The translations under genes were made by a program, and so were the position numbers. Positions 24,801 to 38,117 of a stretch of 64,000 nucleotides of DNA are shown piece after piece. Where the stretch lies: contig NC_135064.1 in NCBI RefSeq assembly GCF_051401765.1, positions 21,984,001 to 22,048,000 on the forward strand. The letters run 5' to 3'. Numbering within the stretch: the first letter of the stretch is position 1; every line of letters begins with the position of its first letter. Under the pieces are notes generated by a model. That model searched no databases. It was given only the letters and a program-made list of their open reading frames with translations, and was not told where the DNA came from. This DNA comes from Calliopsis andreniformis. Taxonomy: Eukaryota > Arthropoda > Insecta > Hymenoptera > Andrenidae.

Positions 24801-27800
24801 GACGCGCGGGGGGAGAGGGTGCTCTGAGGAATTACATGTTTTGGGGATCCAGGGGAGCCTGGGGAGATGAATGTGCCACGTGCTGGTGGCGGGAGCTTTG
24901 GATGAGGTTGTGGTTTTTCGAGATTCTGGGGATGTGGTACTGCTTGAAAATTTCGAGTGGAAGTTTATGAATTTATTCCTGCATGATGTATTACTTTTGT
25001 GAAGTTGAAGCGCTTTTTGGTCACTGTTACTCGAGAACAGAGTTAGTAGATTTTTATTTTAGAAAAAAAGTATTCTCTTCGTTCATCTATTCACATTTAT
25101 TTTTTAGATACTGATATCCAAAGTTTTGAATTCTCATTCTGCATTACAGAATTTCATTTCATTGCAATCTTATTCTTTTAATTTAATCTGCTTCTTTCAG
25201 AACTATAAACCCTATCTTGTAGACATCGAGTAAGCCATAAATTCTATTTTCTGAAAATCTGACTTCTGCTCTTTTGTCTTATAGCCACAGATATGAGTAA
25301 TGGTACAAATAGAAAAATAGTGATTCAACATGAAAAAGTAAGTAGAAACTATAGAATATAATCGACATTGTGTACCAAGCTAGTCGGTACATCTGCACCC
25401 ATGTTCAGGTCTAGGTACTTCAGGGGTCACGACGTGAGGGGACACTTCTACTTCAAGTAGAATCAGTGGTCAGACTGTGAATGCTCCTCTCGTAAACTGA
25501 GAGGCAGTTAAATGGGGTGCTTTCTGTATTCTCTAATTCTCTATTCTAGCGTAATTCGTACCCCAATCGGAGAAGGATACATATATAAAAGGCAGTAGCT
25601 TGGTAATATCCCGTACAAATTACTTTCTGATGACAACCTGAACCTAATGATGGAATCAATATTGTTCGCTAGTAAATAAGAGAATTGCGTGCACTGTGGT
25701 TAAATTTAGAAGCAAGAAAGTGAAACGTGAGTCTTTTTCTGATAGATCCGGTTACAGAAGAACTGGACAATTGATTTTACGATTAATGATCTTGGGCAAG
25801 GACAAGTCGATAGCTGGATTGCGCACTGGCAAGGTCTTCGTGTTAAAAACTTTGAGGCATATTACCATTAAGCAGTACAAACGTATCGCTTTTTCTTGGT
25901 AACGCTTACTTCAGCTTTCACCGCGAAGGATTAATTTTTAGAGGCTTGAGGTTGAGAAGGCCATTCGAGGTTCTGCCGCTTATCTGTAACTCAAATTTGT
26001 TTTATGAATTTGTAATGTCGATATCCTTACACGTAGATATCATTCAAGAATTTATGCCTCCATTTGGACAGGCGTCATTAATTATTAACTCGGTTTTTGT
26101 GCATCCATAAGGTGTCACTGGCGGTGCCGCAGCATCTAGAGATTAAAATTCCATTATGCAAATTGTATGCTTGTAACACCTCATTTGCATTCGATCACTT
26201 AACCGAGAACTTCCCATATATAACCGACGAATGGTGATACTAATGAGCATGACATTCATCAATTTTGGCACTGATTACCTCGACGTGGTGGTGTAGACGG
26301 AATGGAATCATTAAATCGGCACACCTGACATCATAACAGTCTACAGAAAACCAGCAAATCAATTTTCCTCTTCAAGATTGTAATACACAAAAATTGACAA
26401 TTTAATCATCGTGTCTGTGTTATTAATTTTTCTCATTCATCATTGCACATCTTCCAAGACTCGAAGGGTCGAGGCCATAACACTTAATTGCACAACAGCA
26501 ACTATTGTGTTAAATTCCTCTTTATTCCATACTTTTTCTTCCTTTTCCTGCTATTGTACAAATTACTGAAAAGCCTTTAAGACTAAAGAACCAAAGATGT
26601 TGAGAGACGTCAGAGACGATTGAAAAGAATTGCAAGTATAGACCAACCTATACAGAATTTCCAGAGTTACATTTAATTGTACGACAACTAAAAGACGATG
26701 CAGAAACGATAACCTTTTCCTAGGAAGCTGATATTGTGTAGCACTCCATGACCTGTAACTAACTCTCCATTGACTGGGGTAGCGTAGCGATGATCATATG
26801 GAGAACGCTCCTCAATCCAGAACCCCGAAGGATTTACTGCACTGTTCTGTGCAATTGCAGAACGCAACAATCCCATTTGCACTGCAGCCAGGGGCTGATA
26901 AATAACTATCCATGGATTCTGGGAACATGACCCGGAGGAAATTATAACGATGTGCTATTTTGGGAATTCGAGCTATTATTTTGACAACCAATTGCGGGAT
27001 TTCGCGCAATCGTTTCACCTTGCATTCGGTAGCTGCTGAATGTCCATTACGATATTACTTACCACTCAATTAGTTCGGTGACGATGCTAATAATAGAATG
27101 AGCTGTAATCTGAAAACAACACAGTACTGTACCATTGTTAGGTCTATTGCTCTTTTTTAGAATAGACGAATTTTTTAAAAGAAGCAAATTCTTATCTTCT
27201 CTCATTTTGTCATTTATTCTTCATTTTCCTCCTTTTTCAGGAAGTTTTCATAACAAGTTATACTGTAAGTAATCAGAATTTCGTCCAATAAAGGTCAGTG
27301 AATTACAAGCTTCAATGCTAATCCAAGGGGTGCCGTTAAGAAATGCATGGACGCGCAACCCCTGCGGAACCAATTTTCCCCAGACACCTTAGGAGTCCTT
27401 AAAACAGGCATTATGCAAATCTAATTGAAAATTCGTCGCGCGAGAGCGACCTCAGCATAGGTTCTCCACGGCGTTCATCGCCAGACATAAATAACTGATG
27501 CGAAACACGCGAGCGAGAGTCGATGATAAAGTGAAACCACTTTGTAAGATGCGCTTCGTCGAGATAAGGGGAACGTGAGGAACGTGTACCCAGCCGGATA
27601 TGCTGATTCAATTATTTCTGTCGCGTCGTCAGCCACCCAAGTGGACGAAACTGTTCCAGCTGATTTTTTCTCTTACCCTTGGGCTCACGATTCCTCAGCC
27701 GACGTTCCATTAAAATTCTTTTTCGCGCTGTGTCAATCCATCATCGCGTATCTATCTAATTCTGAGGGTGAATCATTGGATGGTTTGACGACAACTATTT

Positions 27801-30663
27801 TTCCTTTGGTTCTACAGAGTAGATTAAAATTGTGTGGGTGTTAATTTAACTAACATTGTGTCTCAGTCAGTGGAGGTTTTCCAGATTGTTTTTCTGTAGA
27901 ATTGTAAACTATATCCCAGAGATATTTCGATACTGATTTCAAGTAATCTGTACATTTCTTTACAGTGACTAGTAATCGTGTTAGACGTCGCTGGTTAAAA
28001 GTGGATACACCGAGGCGTCGTTATATAAAACAAAGTGTTAAGAGGGAATCACTTTTCGATGAATCAACATTATTTCGCCGATATAGGATGCATCCGTGAC
28101 GTTGAAATTGGCGATCACGTAATTCAGTATAGGCAAGGTCTTGACGGTGACCTTAACGAAGCCCCATCCCAGCATCGTCATTCTATTCAAATCAGATAGG
28201 ACCTCCTTTCATCCACTCACGTTAGACAGGCTGATTAAGTCTTCCCCGGTGCTATTTTCGTGCACTCTTGATTAAAAAACAGGAAATTCGCGTCCACGTT
28301 TCGCGAAGCCTTCGAGACGGGCGCGCAGGCGTCGAACAAAGGTTCTAATCAGGGGCCGGGAATTTAATTGCTTAATTTGGTTCGTAGACGGTGACGAAAC
28401 TCGTTTGCAAAGAAACGACGTCTATGTGAGATAACCACTGTCACTGAGTGATCGATTACGAGAGAAAGGCTTTAAACGTGTTTCACATCTTACGATACTG
28501 AATTAAAGCAAAACTGTGAAATTCTGAATTAATGCAAATAAAATCTGTAGATATTGTTTTAAGTATCAACTTGATTCCTCTTCTCATAATTCTGATGAAT
28601 AAAAAATTACGTCATTCCGAGAACGACTCACGCCACGTCGATCTCTGGAGGACCTGAAATACTATATTTGACTTGTCCAAGAAGATATAACTTCCGGTAG
28701 GAGCGCTTAAATTCGTGGAACAGTCTCTATAGACGTTCATTCCATGCACCTTGCTGCTATTGTCTACCCTTAGACGGGCTTCTATTTATAATTTCATCTC
28801 TGTCGATCGAGAACGTGGTTAAGGGCCTTGGTTCCAGAGGAATTCTCTAGAAATCAGCAGGGTGGGCCAAGCTGCTACAGCTGACGCAACAGGGCACTGA
28901 ATCATTAAATTTGGTTACGTTTCATTCTGAACTGCGACGTGTACACATCCGATACGTTCGCTCATTCTGAAACCACGGCCATTGTGCCGCCTCAAATTGG
29001 CACATCTCTGATTAGAAACTCCGCGACTGTTCATTGTTCCGTGGACTATTGCAACGTAGGTGTGGTGATACAACGTCTGCTGGGACGATTTACAGGAAAG
29101 TTTGCGTGGAAAACTGATTAGTCGAAGAAGGCTATTGCCCAGTTCCAGTCATGTGTTCGCCTTTCCTTTAAAAATAGTGCTGGGTCTCCAACGAGGCTGA
29201 ACTGAGAGGGAATCGATGCTTTTATCGATTAGAGATTGCTAATTTATTTCTGATAATTGTTTGCGAGCAGTGGGCAAAATAATAATGGTACTTGTTACTA
29301 GTTCACGAGTGAAGTGGTAATGATTCCACATAAATGTATATTAATTTAATATGTAGAATAATGTTTCTTCATATTGCATTGGCGAAAATTCGTCTTCGAG
29401 AAAATCGTGTTCAAAATATTACTCTAACACGAATGTACCGACGTGTACTGGAACATGAAATAAAGGGAGCACTCAGTCTGACCACTCAGTCTTTCCACTG
29501 TAAACTAGAAGTGTTTCCCACACTCACTTGAGCTTGTACCTCGGTGCACGCGTACTCGGCTAACATTCACAGTCAATTTTCTTAAAAACGAAGCGCGGTC
29601 TCAAAAAATTTCAATTTTCATTTCCGACTTATTTTCTCACGTAAAATCAGTAGTTTCAGAAAAGAGGGGATTTTAGGAAAGCTGCTTCACATATCACTCT
29701 CCAAAACTCAATAACGATTAATTTTTACTGTTCCCTTATTTTACTCTCCTTTATATCCTTATTTTATAATTCGTCATTATATGACGATCCTGATCTTTTC
29801 ATGGCCAATATCAAAGAAGAAGAGAGTCCATAAAGGTCGAGAGCACCTGGAACGACCGATCGACGAATGGCTGCGCAAGATGCAAACCATACGGCGAGGC
29901 ATAAGGGTATCCTAAGCCGTCTAAACGCACTGAACGCTTATTGATCTACGCCCACATGAGAGGAGAGACGAGAGACCAGGAGTCCAAAACGACGCTCGCG
30001 GTTGTCGTGGATTGTGGATACGATGGTGACCTCGGCGAAGGTCTACGTCGGACGACCTCGACACTCGAATGTGGGCCGAGGACATCAGGAAGAACCAAGA
30101 AAACTAACTGCCGCGCTCCTTGCTCAACCGTTTCGCTCCTTTGACGTAAAACGGCACCACATTTCGGTAAACTTGAACGGTTTCGATAAACCTTGCGCTC
30201 AGAGCAGAAATGGAGACTGAGGGCATATCGTGGAAAATGGAGAAGATGGTACATGAACGATATGCAAAGAATTAACCTGTGCGTAACAATTTTTTAAAGG
30301 AGTGAAGCTTATTAAGGTAAATTATCATTGTGGCAATTAGTGAATTCAGAACTTTCAGAATTCTTTAAAATAATATTCATTGTCAAAAGATATCTGTGCT
30401 ACCCAATTTTCATCTAACAATATATTTTAAAAGATCTCCTCTAAAAGGGAATATAGTGCCGAAACAACCTCGTAGTGCCATTCAAAAACTAGACACACAA
30501 TTTCCTTTGCGAAAATGACTTTATGGCAGTAAACGATGCGCGTGTCGTACATGCAGACGCGATTTTCAGCCGAGTTACAGGGCACGTATGCAGGGGGACA
30601 AGTACCACAAACGCGACAGGACTATCGGTAACGAACGATCGGAGGAAATGAAATGGTCACGGT

Positions 30664-31098
30664 TCAGTGGCTTCCCTGGCTGTTGCTCGCCGCCGCGGCG
30701 GCCTTGGTTGGATATTGCCCGTACACTTTGCCGCTTCTGGTCACCCTGTAGTAGATTTGTGGGGTCGGGATCGTGGACGTGGAGCTGGTCACATGAGGCC
30801 CGTCGCCAGTGCAGAATCGCTTCACCCTCGTCCTGATCCCCGCGTGTCTGTGTTTCCTTTGTAGGATGGGATTTTCCGATTTGTAACGATGCTTCGTCAG
30901 CGACCCCGTCGACGAGGCCTTCGAGGTGCTCATTGGTAACTGGTGCCGCCTCTTTAGGAGTCTGAATGGTGACACGGCTAGGATCGCCTTGGTGACGCTT
31001 CGCCTGCAACGCCAGAGGACCAACGCTGTGGCGAACCACGCGAACCAAGGCCCGGCTCTTGGACTTGGGGCTGGCTCCCTCGACCAGAGAAAGAGCAT
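30664..31098 (-). CDS. Probable terminal exon of an unrecognised protein with a short membrane segment and a basic tail
   Basis: The minus strand is open for 144 codons from 31098 to a TGA at 30666-30664. Third positions are about 74% G or C by hand count, well above the surroundings, while the overlapping frame is not favoured. The exon is preceded by CAG at 31101-31099 with a branch-site-like TACTGAC some 20 bases upstream, so the first ATG may be internal and earlier exons may exist. Features are a hydrophobic run at residues 17-29 (PWFAWFATALVLW) followed by RCRR, then a Ser/Lys/Arg-rich tail containing TPQIYYRVTRSG and an alanine run before the stop. A single-pass membrane protein with a cytoplasmic tail is one reading. 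No family is recognised and no upstream exon was found with confidence. Confidence 0.5.
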   Translation of the reverse strand: MLFLWSREPAPSPRAGPWFAWFATALVLWRCRRSVTKAILAVSPFRLLKRRHQLPMSTSKASSTGSLTKHRYKSENPILQRKHRHAGIRTRVKRFCTGDGPHVTSSTSTIPTPQIYYRVTRSGKVYGQYPTKAAAAASNSQGSH

Positions 31099-32428
31099 CT
31101 GATGAATTTCAGAAAGTCAGTATTATTGCAGGCACTGTGATAGAATTTAGGAGTTAACTCTGTGGTTCTAAGGCAGAACAGTTTATTTCAGGTTTTGAGA
31201 AAATCAGAGTTAAGACCTCATTTGAGATTTAGGATACAGAATTTTTATCTTCAGTCTATGGAAATATTTTTTATCACTTTTTAATATTGTATTCATTTTT
31301 TGAGACCTATAACTAAAATTTAAGACTTTGCATCGTTTGATATCATTAAGAATAGAATTTTCAATACTTCAAATAAAATAAAAGTCTAAAGCTTCAATCT
31401 CCGAGATCTGAGAAATCTAGGTAAATTCTCTTATGAATATAGCGTAGCTAATGCGGAATTCTCACTAGATATTACCAGCTAATTCCATTATCACATCGGG
31501 AGCACGATTCACCCCTTTAATCAACCCTTTTTCCCAGTTCTTCATCAAGCGCACAATAGGTAGAAAATTACGAATTCAAACAGTCCAATCGCAGATCGCC
31601 GATATCACCGAAACGAAAAATCCTTCGCCAATTAAGAAGCAGGATTCGGGTCGAGGGAGAGGCGCGTGGGCGTGTACGGCGTTAATTGAAGTCGCAAGCT
31701 TATTCAAACGGTAACGAAGCGGCGGCGAAACCTATGGGAAACATTTGCCGTTGACGGCTCGCAATTTTTCGTTAATCAAATCGCTGGTGCAGCGAAAGGC
31801 CGTGCAGCAATTAGCGAATAAATTGCAGCAGCCAAGGGGAGCGAGCGTTTAAAGCTTCCTCGAATTAAACGAAACAGCCTGCACAGTTTTATTCCAATCA
31901 ATTCCACCTCTTTCATTCCCTCCCAGAACAAAATATCAAAAGATCCAAGCATTAATCTACCCTCAAACTGCATTACCTTAAAATCGCCAACTTTTTATAT
32001 AAATCATAGAACCAACGTTCCGTATACTCAGTACTTCTACAAGCACCACTCTCAGACCACAACCATCAAGATTAAATACATCCTCCAGGTGATTCATAGT
32101 TAATTAAAACTGCAATTATTCAAAAACACTGATTTATCTCAGTCATTAATTACTGTAATTACTTTCAATAATATAGCAAAATAATCGATTTTGTCATCCT
32201 GTTACCCACTCCCGTCCGTTCCTCCATGTCGTGGTGCACAAGTTCGCGTCGAAGTAAAGCAAAAGGCAGGAAGCAAACGCAGACGGTCGAAGGGGAGAGA
32301 AGCGGAGAGTCTCGAGGAAGAGGCGGAGGGACAGCTAGGAAGATCGATTCCGTGACCGTCGTGCTTTTTCAAGGCTGTCCAGCACTAAATCCACGGTAAT
32401 TCGTTTAGGGGTTGCGGTATAGATCTAG

Positions 32429-32776
32429 CTAGGCCGCGCTACGACTTTTATGGCTCCCCGACCGAGCCGTCCGCGTGAATATCTCGTTGTTGTTGCACGT
32501 TGTCGTCGTCACCGTCGCGCCAGCCTTCGTGGCTGTGTTGGCCGATTGGGTTCCCTTCTCTCCGCGGTTGACCCATTTGGCAAAGACCACCGCCACGGAG
32601 AATTCCGCATTAGCCCGCGTCGCGCGCGCGTTTTTACCGTTAAGACTGACCTTATAGATCCACTCGTTGGCGCGCTGCCTGAAACTCAGGGGTCGATCGA
32701 CTGGCCGAAACATAGAATGGCCGTGAACGATGACTTACTGCCTGAACGGTAGTTGAACCTGCGAGGGAGGGAAACG
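32429..32776. promoter_or_regulatory. CpG-rich block with splice-like signals on the minus strand
   Basis: On the minus strand a strong pyrimidine tract ends in CTCGCAG. It is followed 20 bases later by a consensus donor GCA|GTAAGT, and lower down by AAG|GTCAGT after codons for RANEWIYK. These could be parts of 5' exons of a gene that continues to the exon at 31098, because RANEWIYK ends in phase 0 and that exon starts in phase 0. Both strands have long frames here, as expected for a 60-65% GC block, so coding status is undecided. Confidence 0.25.
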
Positions 32777-33487
32777 ATCGTGATCAATGCTCGGTAGAGG
32801 GAGAGGGGAAAAGGTCAGGGTGATCTCGGGCGAAGCGTGCTAACCGATTTTACACGGATAGGCGAGAACGTGCCGAGTTTTCGGCTGGTTTCGACGCTAC
32901 TTGGCCTGTTTGGCGGGAAACTTGCAGCAGGACGGACCTAGAGTCGGTTCAAGTTCGATTGATCGCTCGAGGGTGCTTCTTGGAAAGTAAATCACGCGAA
33001 AATTTAGTTTCGCTTCCGCGTGATTGCATGCCTTCTTGTACTGACAAACCAACCACGATCTTGGCAAGGTCGATACGTGGGCTGGCTATGGAGGAGTTTG
33101 TATTGTCAATGAGATATATGAAGGATGCACTGAACAGCTGTTCGGGGATCAAATTTCGGTTGACGTCATTTGCTGGGACCTTGGGAGTTTGAGAAATGTG
33201 TGGGGTTCTGGGGCTGAGGGATGTATCTGACGTGAATCTCTGAGAATCAGTGGAAACTAGTTCTGAGATGTAATACTACATATATAAATTTCAAAAATTG
33301 AGGAAACATAAGGTGATACACAGTATATAGTAACTGTATAGACTTTCCGATAGTAATTCATCTATAATTAAGTCAGAAAGTCTTAATTTTTGATGTTCAA
33401 ACATTTTTTAAACTCAGACCTGGATTAACAGGAGGGCTAAGGGGAGTTATAGCCACGTATCTCATTCTTTGAGACCATATTTTTTCA

Positions 33488-33523
33488 TATAGATACTAAA
33501 ACAGGTTTATAGATACTAAAACA
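33488..33523 (+). repeat. 20-bp tandem duplication
   Basis: TATAGATACTAAAACA occurs at 33488-33503 and again at 33508-33523, a period of 20 bases. It lies in AT-rich DNA and has no visible role. Confidence 0.8.
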
Positions 33524-36500
33524 ATATAACTTAAATACACTTTACTGTCTATCAGCTAATCCACATTCAACATCTGACGAACGCAGATTCTAGACACCAT
33601 ACAAGAAATACGAAATATGAGATACTATGTAAAAACCCAATCAGCTAAGAGAAGAACTGAGATTCACAGCAGGATAAAATCAACAGACCCCCAATCGAAT
33701 AAAAACCCCGAAGTCTCGCAGTAGAAAAAGCAAAGTAAACGTTCCCATCGAAAGAAGAGCTAGCCTGCAACAAGTATCGATCCTCAAAACCGAAACAAAC
33801 GTGCTCGATCCCCGCGGTAAGACGAGCAAATTGACTTCCTGAACGGGAGGAACTCAATTCCGAATGGGAGGGGAAAAACGACCGTGAAGAAGCCTCGGTT
33901 CCGTCGTCGAACAAACTACAAACGGAATGGCCGATGGGAAACGTAATTTATTGAAAAGAACGAGCACACCGTCGCCTTCAGGCTTAGAAAAACGACAACG
34001 GTGTCGATGCGGCGGGGCACAGGGGGCGAGAGGCTGGCAGGGTCGCTTCTGGAACAGTTGTTTAAGCTGCTCAGCCATCGACGCGAGGAACCATAACGCG
34101 ACGCATACCTGCAGCGCGGGGCAGGGCACGCGAGAAAGTAGCTGATTAATAATTTAGGCCGACTGACTGCGACTAGGATCCGTGGCTCTCATAGTCAAGT
34201 AGATAAGAACAAAGGGCGGGCCGTTGCGAAAGGAAACGCAGGAACGTTAATGGCCTTTCCGCGCGAGGAGAGCTTGACAAATAGTGGTCGACGGCGATGA
34301 AAGAGCTGCCTGCGTCTCGTTATACGTGGCCGCGTAACGAGTTCGGCCTTTCGAAGTAGAAAAGGGCCGCGGCCATAAAGAACCGTGGCGTTGCAAAGGA
34401 CAGCTCTGATCGAACTTTTGCGAGCAGCGATGTGTAAGACACATCGTGGTCAGCCGGCAGCCGACGATAAAACGAAAGCAGCGGGAAGAAAAATCTGCCT
34501 CGGTCGATGCGTGAACGTGTGATCGAGGGCTTACAGCGGGGATTAGAGCGGCTGGTTACTGAAGCAGTTCAATGCCTATGGACATTCGCGTGCGATTGCC
34601 TTGGTAAGTATTGGTGAACACCTGTGAGCTTTTTTTGGATAACTTTGGAGGAAATTGAAGGGGAGGATGTATTCGCGAAGAGGACTCATCTTAAATAGGT
34701 GACGCCACTTTGTGATATTACTAGTGGTGACTACACGTCAGTTTAATGGCAAATGTAAAATACACTAATTTGGAAAAATAATATGTGTCCCTTCTCTATG
34801 ACAATCGGTTGGATATTACATTATAGACAGCTGCTGTGTACAACACGAAAGTAAAAAACACAAAAACCTGCCTTCCCAAACTAAACCAACCCCTCAGAAA
34901 TTGTATAACTCGGAATTTCCTTCTAAATCGAATCGAATAAAACACTCATCCCAGAACACCCACAAAAACACTCGAGCCATAACCCACAGGAACCATCCAA
35001 TATCTTTTTCCTAATCAAACCCTCACACCACTCAGCAACTCCAAAACCCAAAGACCGTGCGCTGACAGTTGGTCCAGAAAATAAACTCCTCCAGAGCTCG
35101 TAAGAGAGTCTCTGGTCCAAACGTTCATCTCCCCTCCTCGAGTCCTTTTCTCCGAGTCCTGTCGCGAATGGTAGCGAATAGAATAACGACGCCGCAGAAA
35201 AAGGTCGTCGAAGACGTGAATCGAACCTAGACACCTTCCATCGTCGAGGACGGAAGATTTCATATCGGATCGGACGGACGGGAAAGCTGAAAATACGGGG
35301 AGGTCAAGTAGCAGCGGAGAGATACATTTCAGATAACGGCGGCGGGCCGATGTCAAGGCGACCGTGACACGGTGAGACACGTCTCGATAAGGACGGAGAG
35401 AAAAATACGGCGTTACGAGCGTTCGGTTGCGAGGGGAACGTCTCGAGACTTCCTTGATTGGCTGATATATCGCGACGTCGCGCGGGGAGATACTCTTTTA
35501 GGAACCTTAGTTGCCTTCAGGAACGCCTTAAATGGCGCACGAGCTCTTGCAGCGTCGTTACTATTTTATCTATAACAAATTACGCGCGTAAATACCGTAT
35601 CTTATTAAGGTACATCAACGTCCAGGGTTTCCATTATCCTGCTGCTTTCAGCGTTCGCGCGGCGAGCACGCGGAAACGATCTCGTTTGCGTTTTATTTCG
35701 CGCATCCCGCTTATGACCGTCTCACGATCCACTCTATTTTCCACGCCGCGATAAAACGAGCTGAGGCTATTGGGATTATTCGGGCCTTTGTGAGGTCTAC
35801 GTGGAACGAAGCGAATTCGAGGCCTTTATGTGGGAGGAATTGGGAGAGTTCTTGGAAGGATGCATGGGGAGCATGAAATGGAAGTTCGGAGAAATTTGGA
35901 GATGATTGCACTTTGGAAGTTAGACGTGCTTCTAGGGAGGTGTTCGTTGATTATGAGAACTGGAGAAGAAATTGAGGTGAATACGGACGCTCCATTTTGA
36001 ACACGTATTCGCAAGGAAGAAGTACATATTCACACATTACTAAAATCCTAAAATTCATTATTTAAAATATACTTTCTAAAACAATTACTGTAATCGCTCC
36101 AGAACTCTGTTAAAATGATCTCGCTGCCGTAAATCAGATAACGAACATCAATTTAGAAAGTTACAGCCCCTTGTGTCCTTGTATTAACTACATTTCGACC
36201 AGAGTTTACCGCACGGGCACCGCGATGCAGTTTAGGGTAGACTATTCGGAAACGAAGTTATATTGTTCGGTAACTAAGCTTTACGCATATGAGCAAGCAT
36301 TTCGAGCAGTGAAGAGTGTGTTCCAACCACCGCGCGGAGGCAGCCAGGGCACGGGACGCCCCTTTTGCTTTCATCATATCCCTGCGAGTGACATGCACTC
36401 CCGTAAAGTTGCTTTACTGTGTATCTGCTTAAATATTTCGAACCAAGGCCGGTGCTCGATCAAAGCTGCAAAACTGTGTCACGGATGTGCCACGGTAACT

Positions 36501-37574
36501 CGACCGTTCTCGCTCTTTTTTTTTTCTTTTCCTTTTCATCTCCATCTCGAAACTTTTTTACCCAGGGGTATGCCTTTCACGTGCTCCAGGGAACAGTGAC
36601 GCGCGAACTCTGCCCTTTGTCATTTCCTTTCGGGGGTAACCGTATTTTATCGCGGCAGACGTTAATTCTCACTCGATCCGTCAGAGTTACACGCAACGCC
36701 GATGAGGCTTCGTGCCTTTCGCGCGAGATCGTGAAGAGATACTGTTTAATTGCTGGACAGCTTTTGATCTTCCGCAACTCCGAGCATTCCTTTGCGATTA
36801 AATGGTGCTTCGAGTGGTTTTAGACAAGAAGTAGGCGGGAAAGTACTGTGCATTATGAATTGTGGTGAGGGATAATGGTAGGAAGCACTGGTGTCTGAGA
36901 TCTGTTACTCTAGTTTTCTAGTTTCTAGTAATCCCTGTGTGAAAAATTGTTCCTAGTTATTGGAATCTTAGAACGTAGTTTTTCTACAAAAATCTTGTCT
37001 CAGTCTCTTTACGATTACTAACAACAAAAATTATTTTTTATGAAAAATTCTGATTCTCAAATATCTTAAAGTAGAAGGGACTACTCCCAGACATTAGAAA
37101 CTGAATAAAACTAAGAGTACCTACTCCATCCATCACAGTTACCTAACTCAGTATTCACATACACAAAATATAAAGGACCTACCCATGCAAACCCTTTAAT
37201 CCAGCTACAATCACAAATTGCATCTCATGGAATATAACTCTCACAAAAGATAGTGTACCCCTAATCCTCTAATCGCTTCGTCCATAAAATATTCCCCAAC
37301 CAAAACAGCATAAACCCAGGCACACCAAACGTCACCTCCATCACAACAAAACTAACCAAACTCCTTGACAGATACCATGCACCGCACCTCCAACCCATAA
37401 ACCCCACAGAAAGGGTATAAAACCACAGCATCCGTATTCCTCGAGCCACGACGCGAAGCCTCGAGAGGCCTTATACTCGGCACGCTTCGCACGGAGTCAC
37501 AGGGACGGTCATAAATTCATAACGGGGGAACGGGAATATTTCGTAATAAAGGACGAGCGAGCGGGAGAATACAA

Positions 37575-38117
37575 ATGCCCTCTCGTCGTCATAACTCAAG
37601 GATCAGCGACGTTCCAACAACGACGCGTCCATCCCAGACACACGAGCGCAGGGAGAGCTGGATGGACATGGGAACTGGAAGCGGTACCTGGACGTGTCTC
37701 GAGCCTCTCCAAACCTTCCACCTGGTCTCTCTCCTCGATCTCCAACGCGGCGTTTTCTGTCCACTGCCGACGCAGCGGAGTACCTGCTCGGCCGTGGCTC
37801 TCGTGGCGGTCGGATCGCGCTGGGAACGGTCCTCCAGCCGCGGCGGACGTCGCGTGACGATCCTAACCAACCAGCTCGTCGGGGGCCTCGTCGCTGACGG
37901 AGTGACACCTCGCTCGGCGACCTCTTCTCATATCCTCGCGACCGTGAATTTCCCTCGACGACGATCGCCGCGAACGAGCCCCGGGACACGCGGCAGGGTC
38001 GCGGTTTTGCGCGCGGTGGATAAACCTCTGGTTGGAAAAAAGATTCTAGAGAGGAGGGTAGGGAAAAAAGGGTCGGTTAAAATGACATACGACGAGTGCC
38101 GGGGGGAAAGAATTTAG
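37575..38117 (+). CDS. Doubtful hypothetical frame in a CpG-rich island, 180 residues
   Basis: This is the longest plus-strand frame in the island at 37430-38330. It starts MPSRRHNSRISDVPTTTR and is rich in Arg, Ser and Thr, with no hydrophobic helix, domain or repeat. G or C is enriched at third positions, but the island itself is about 60% GC, and the minus strand carries overlapping frames of 90-130 codons with donor-like sites. I cannot tell a lineage-specific gene from chance. The island is bordered by 23 C to 4 G on the left (37321-37380) and 20 G to 3 C on the right (38401-38460). Confidence 0.15.
   Translation: MPSRRHNSRISDVPTTTRPSQTHERRESWMDMGTGSGTWTCLEPLQTFHLVSLLDLQRGVFCPLPTQRSTCSAVALVAVGSRWERSSSRGGRRVTILTNQLVGGLVADGVTPRSATSSHILATVNFPRRRSPRTSPGTRGRVAVLRAVDKPLVGKKILERRVGKKGSVKMTYDECRGERI

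Larger units (their letters stand above)
15801..30663. other. Long gene-free stretch with several GC-rich islands
   Basis: No gene can be supported in this 15-kb stretch. GC-rich islands lie at about 16600-17160, 17900-18420, 21000-21990 and 23030-24800, separated by AT-rich sequence. The islands at 16.6, 17.9 and 23.0 kb are bordered on the left by A/C-rich and on the right by G/T-rich sequence. Long open frames here follow the composition and have no domains. A 47-codon frame at 28181-28038 (minus) has better third positions than its surroundings but no clear splice signals. The stretch may be intergenic or a long intron of a gene whose exons lie outside. Confidence 0.4.

Noticed and set aside
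32475..32657. Plus-strand frame with a signal-like start and FSPRL, the core of pyrokinin peptides
   Set aside because: FSPRL is followed by Thr, not the Gly and basic residues needed for amidation and cleavage. The frame lies in a CpG-rich block open on both strands.
35215..35240. GGTTCGATTC on the minus strand, like a tRNA B box
   Set aside because: The flanking bases cannot form the T-arm stem and no A box or cloverleaf is present.
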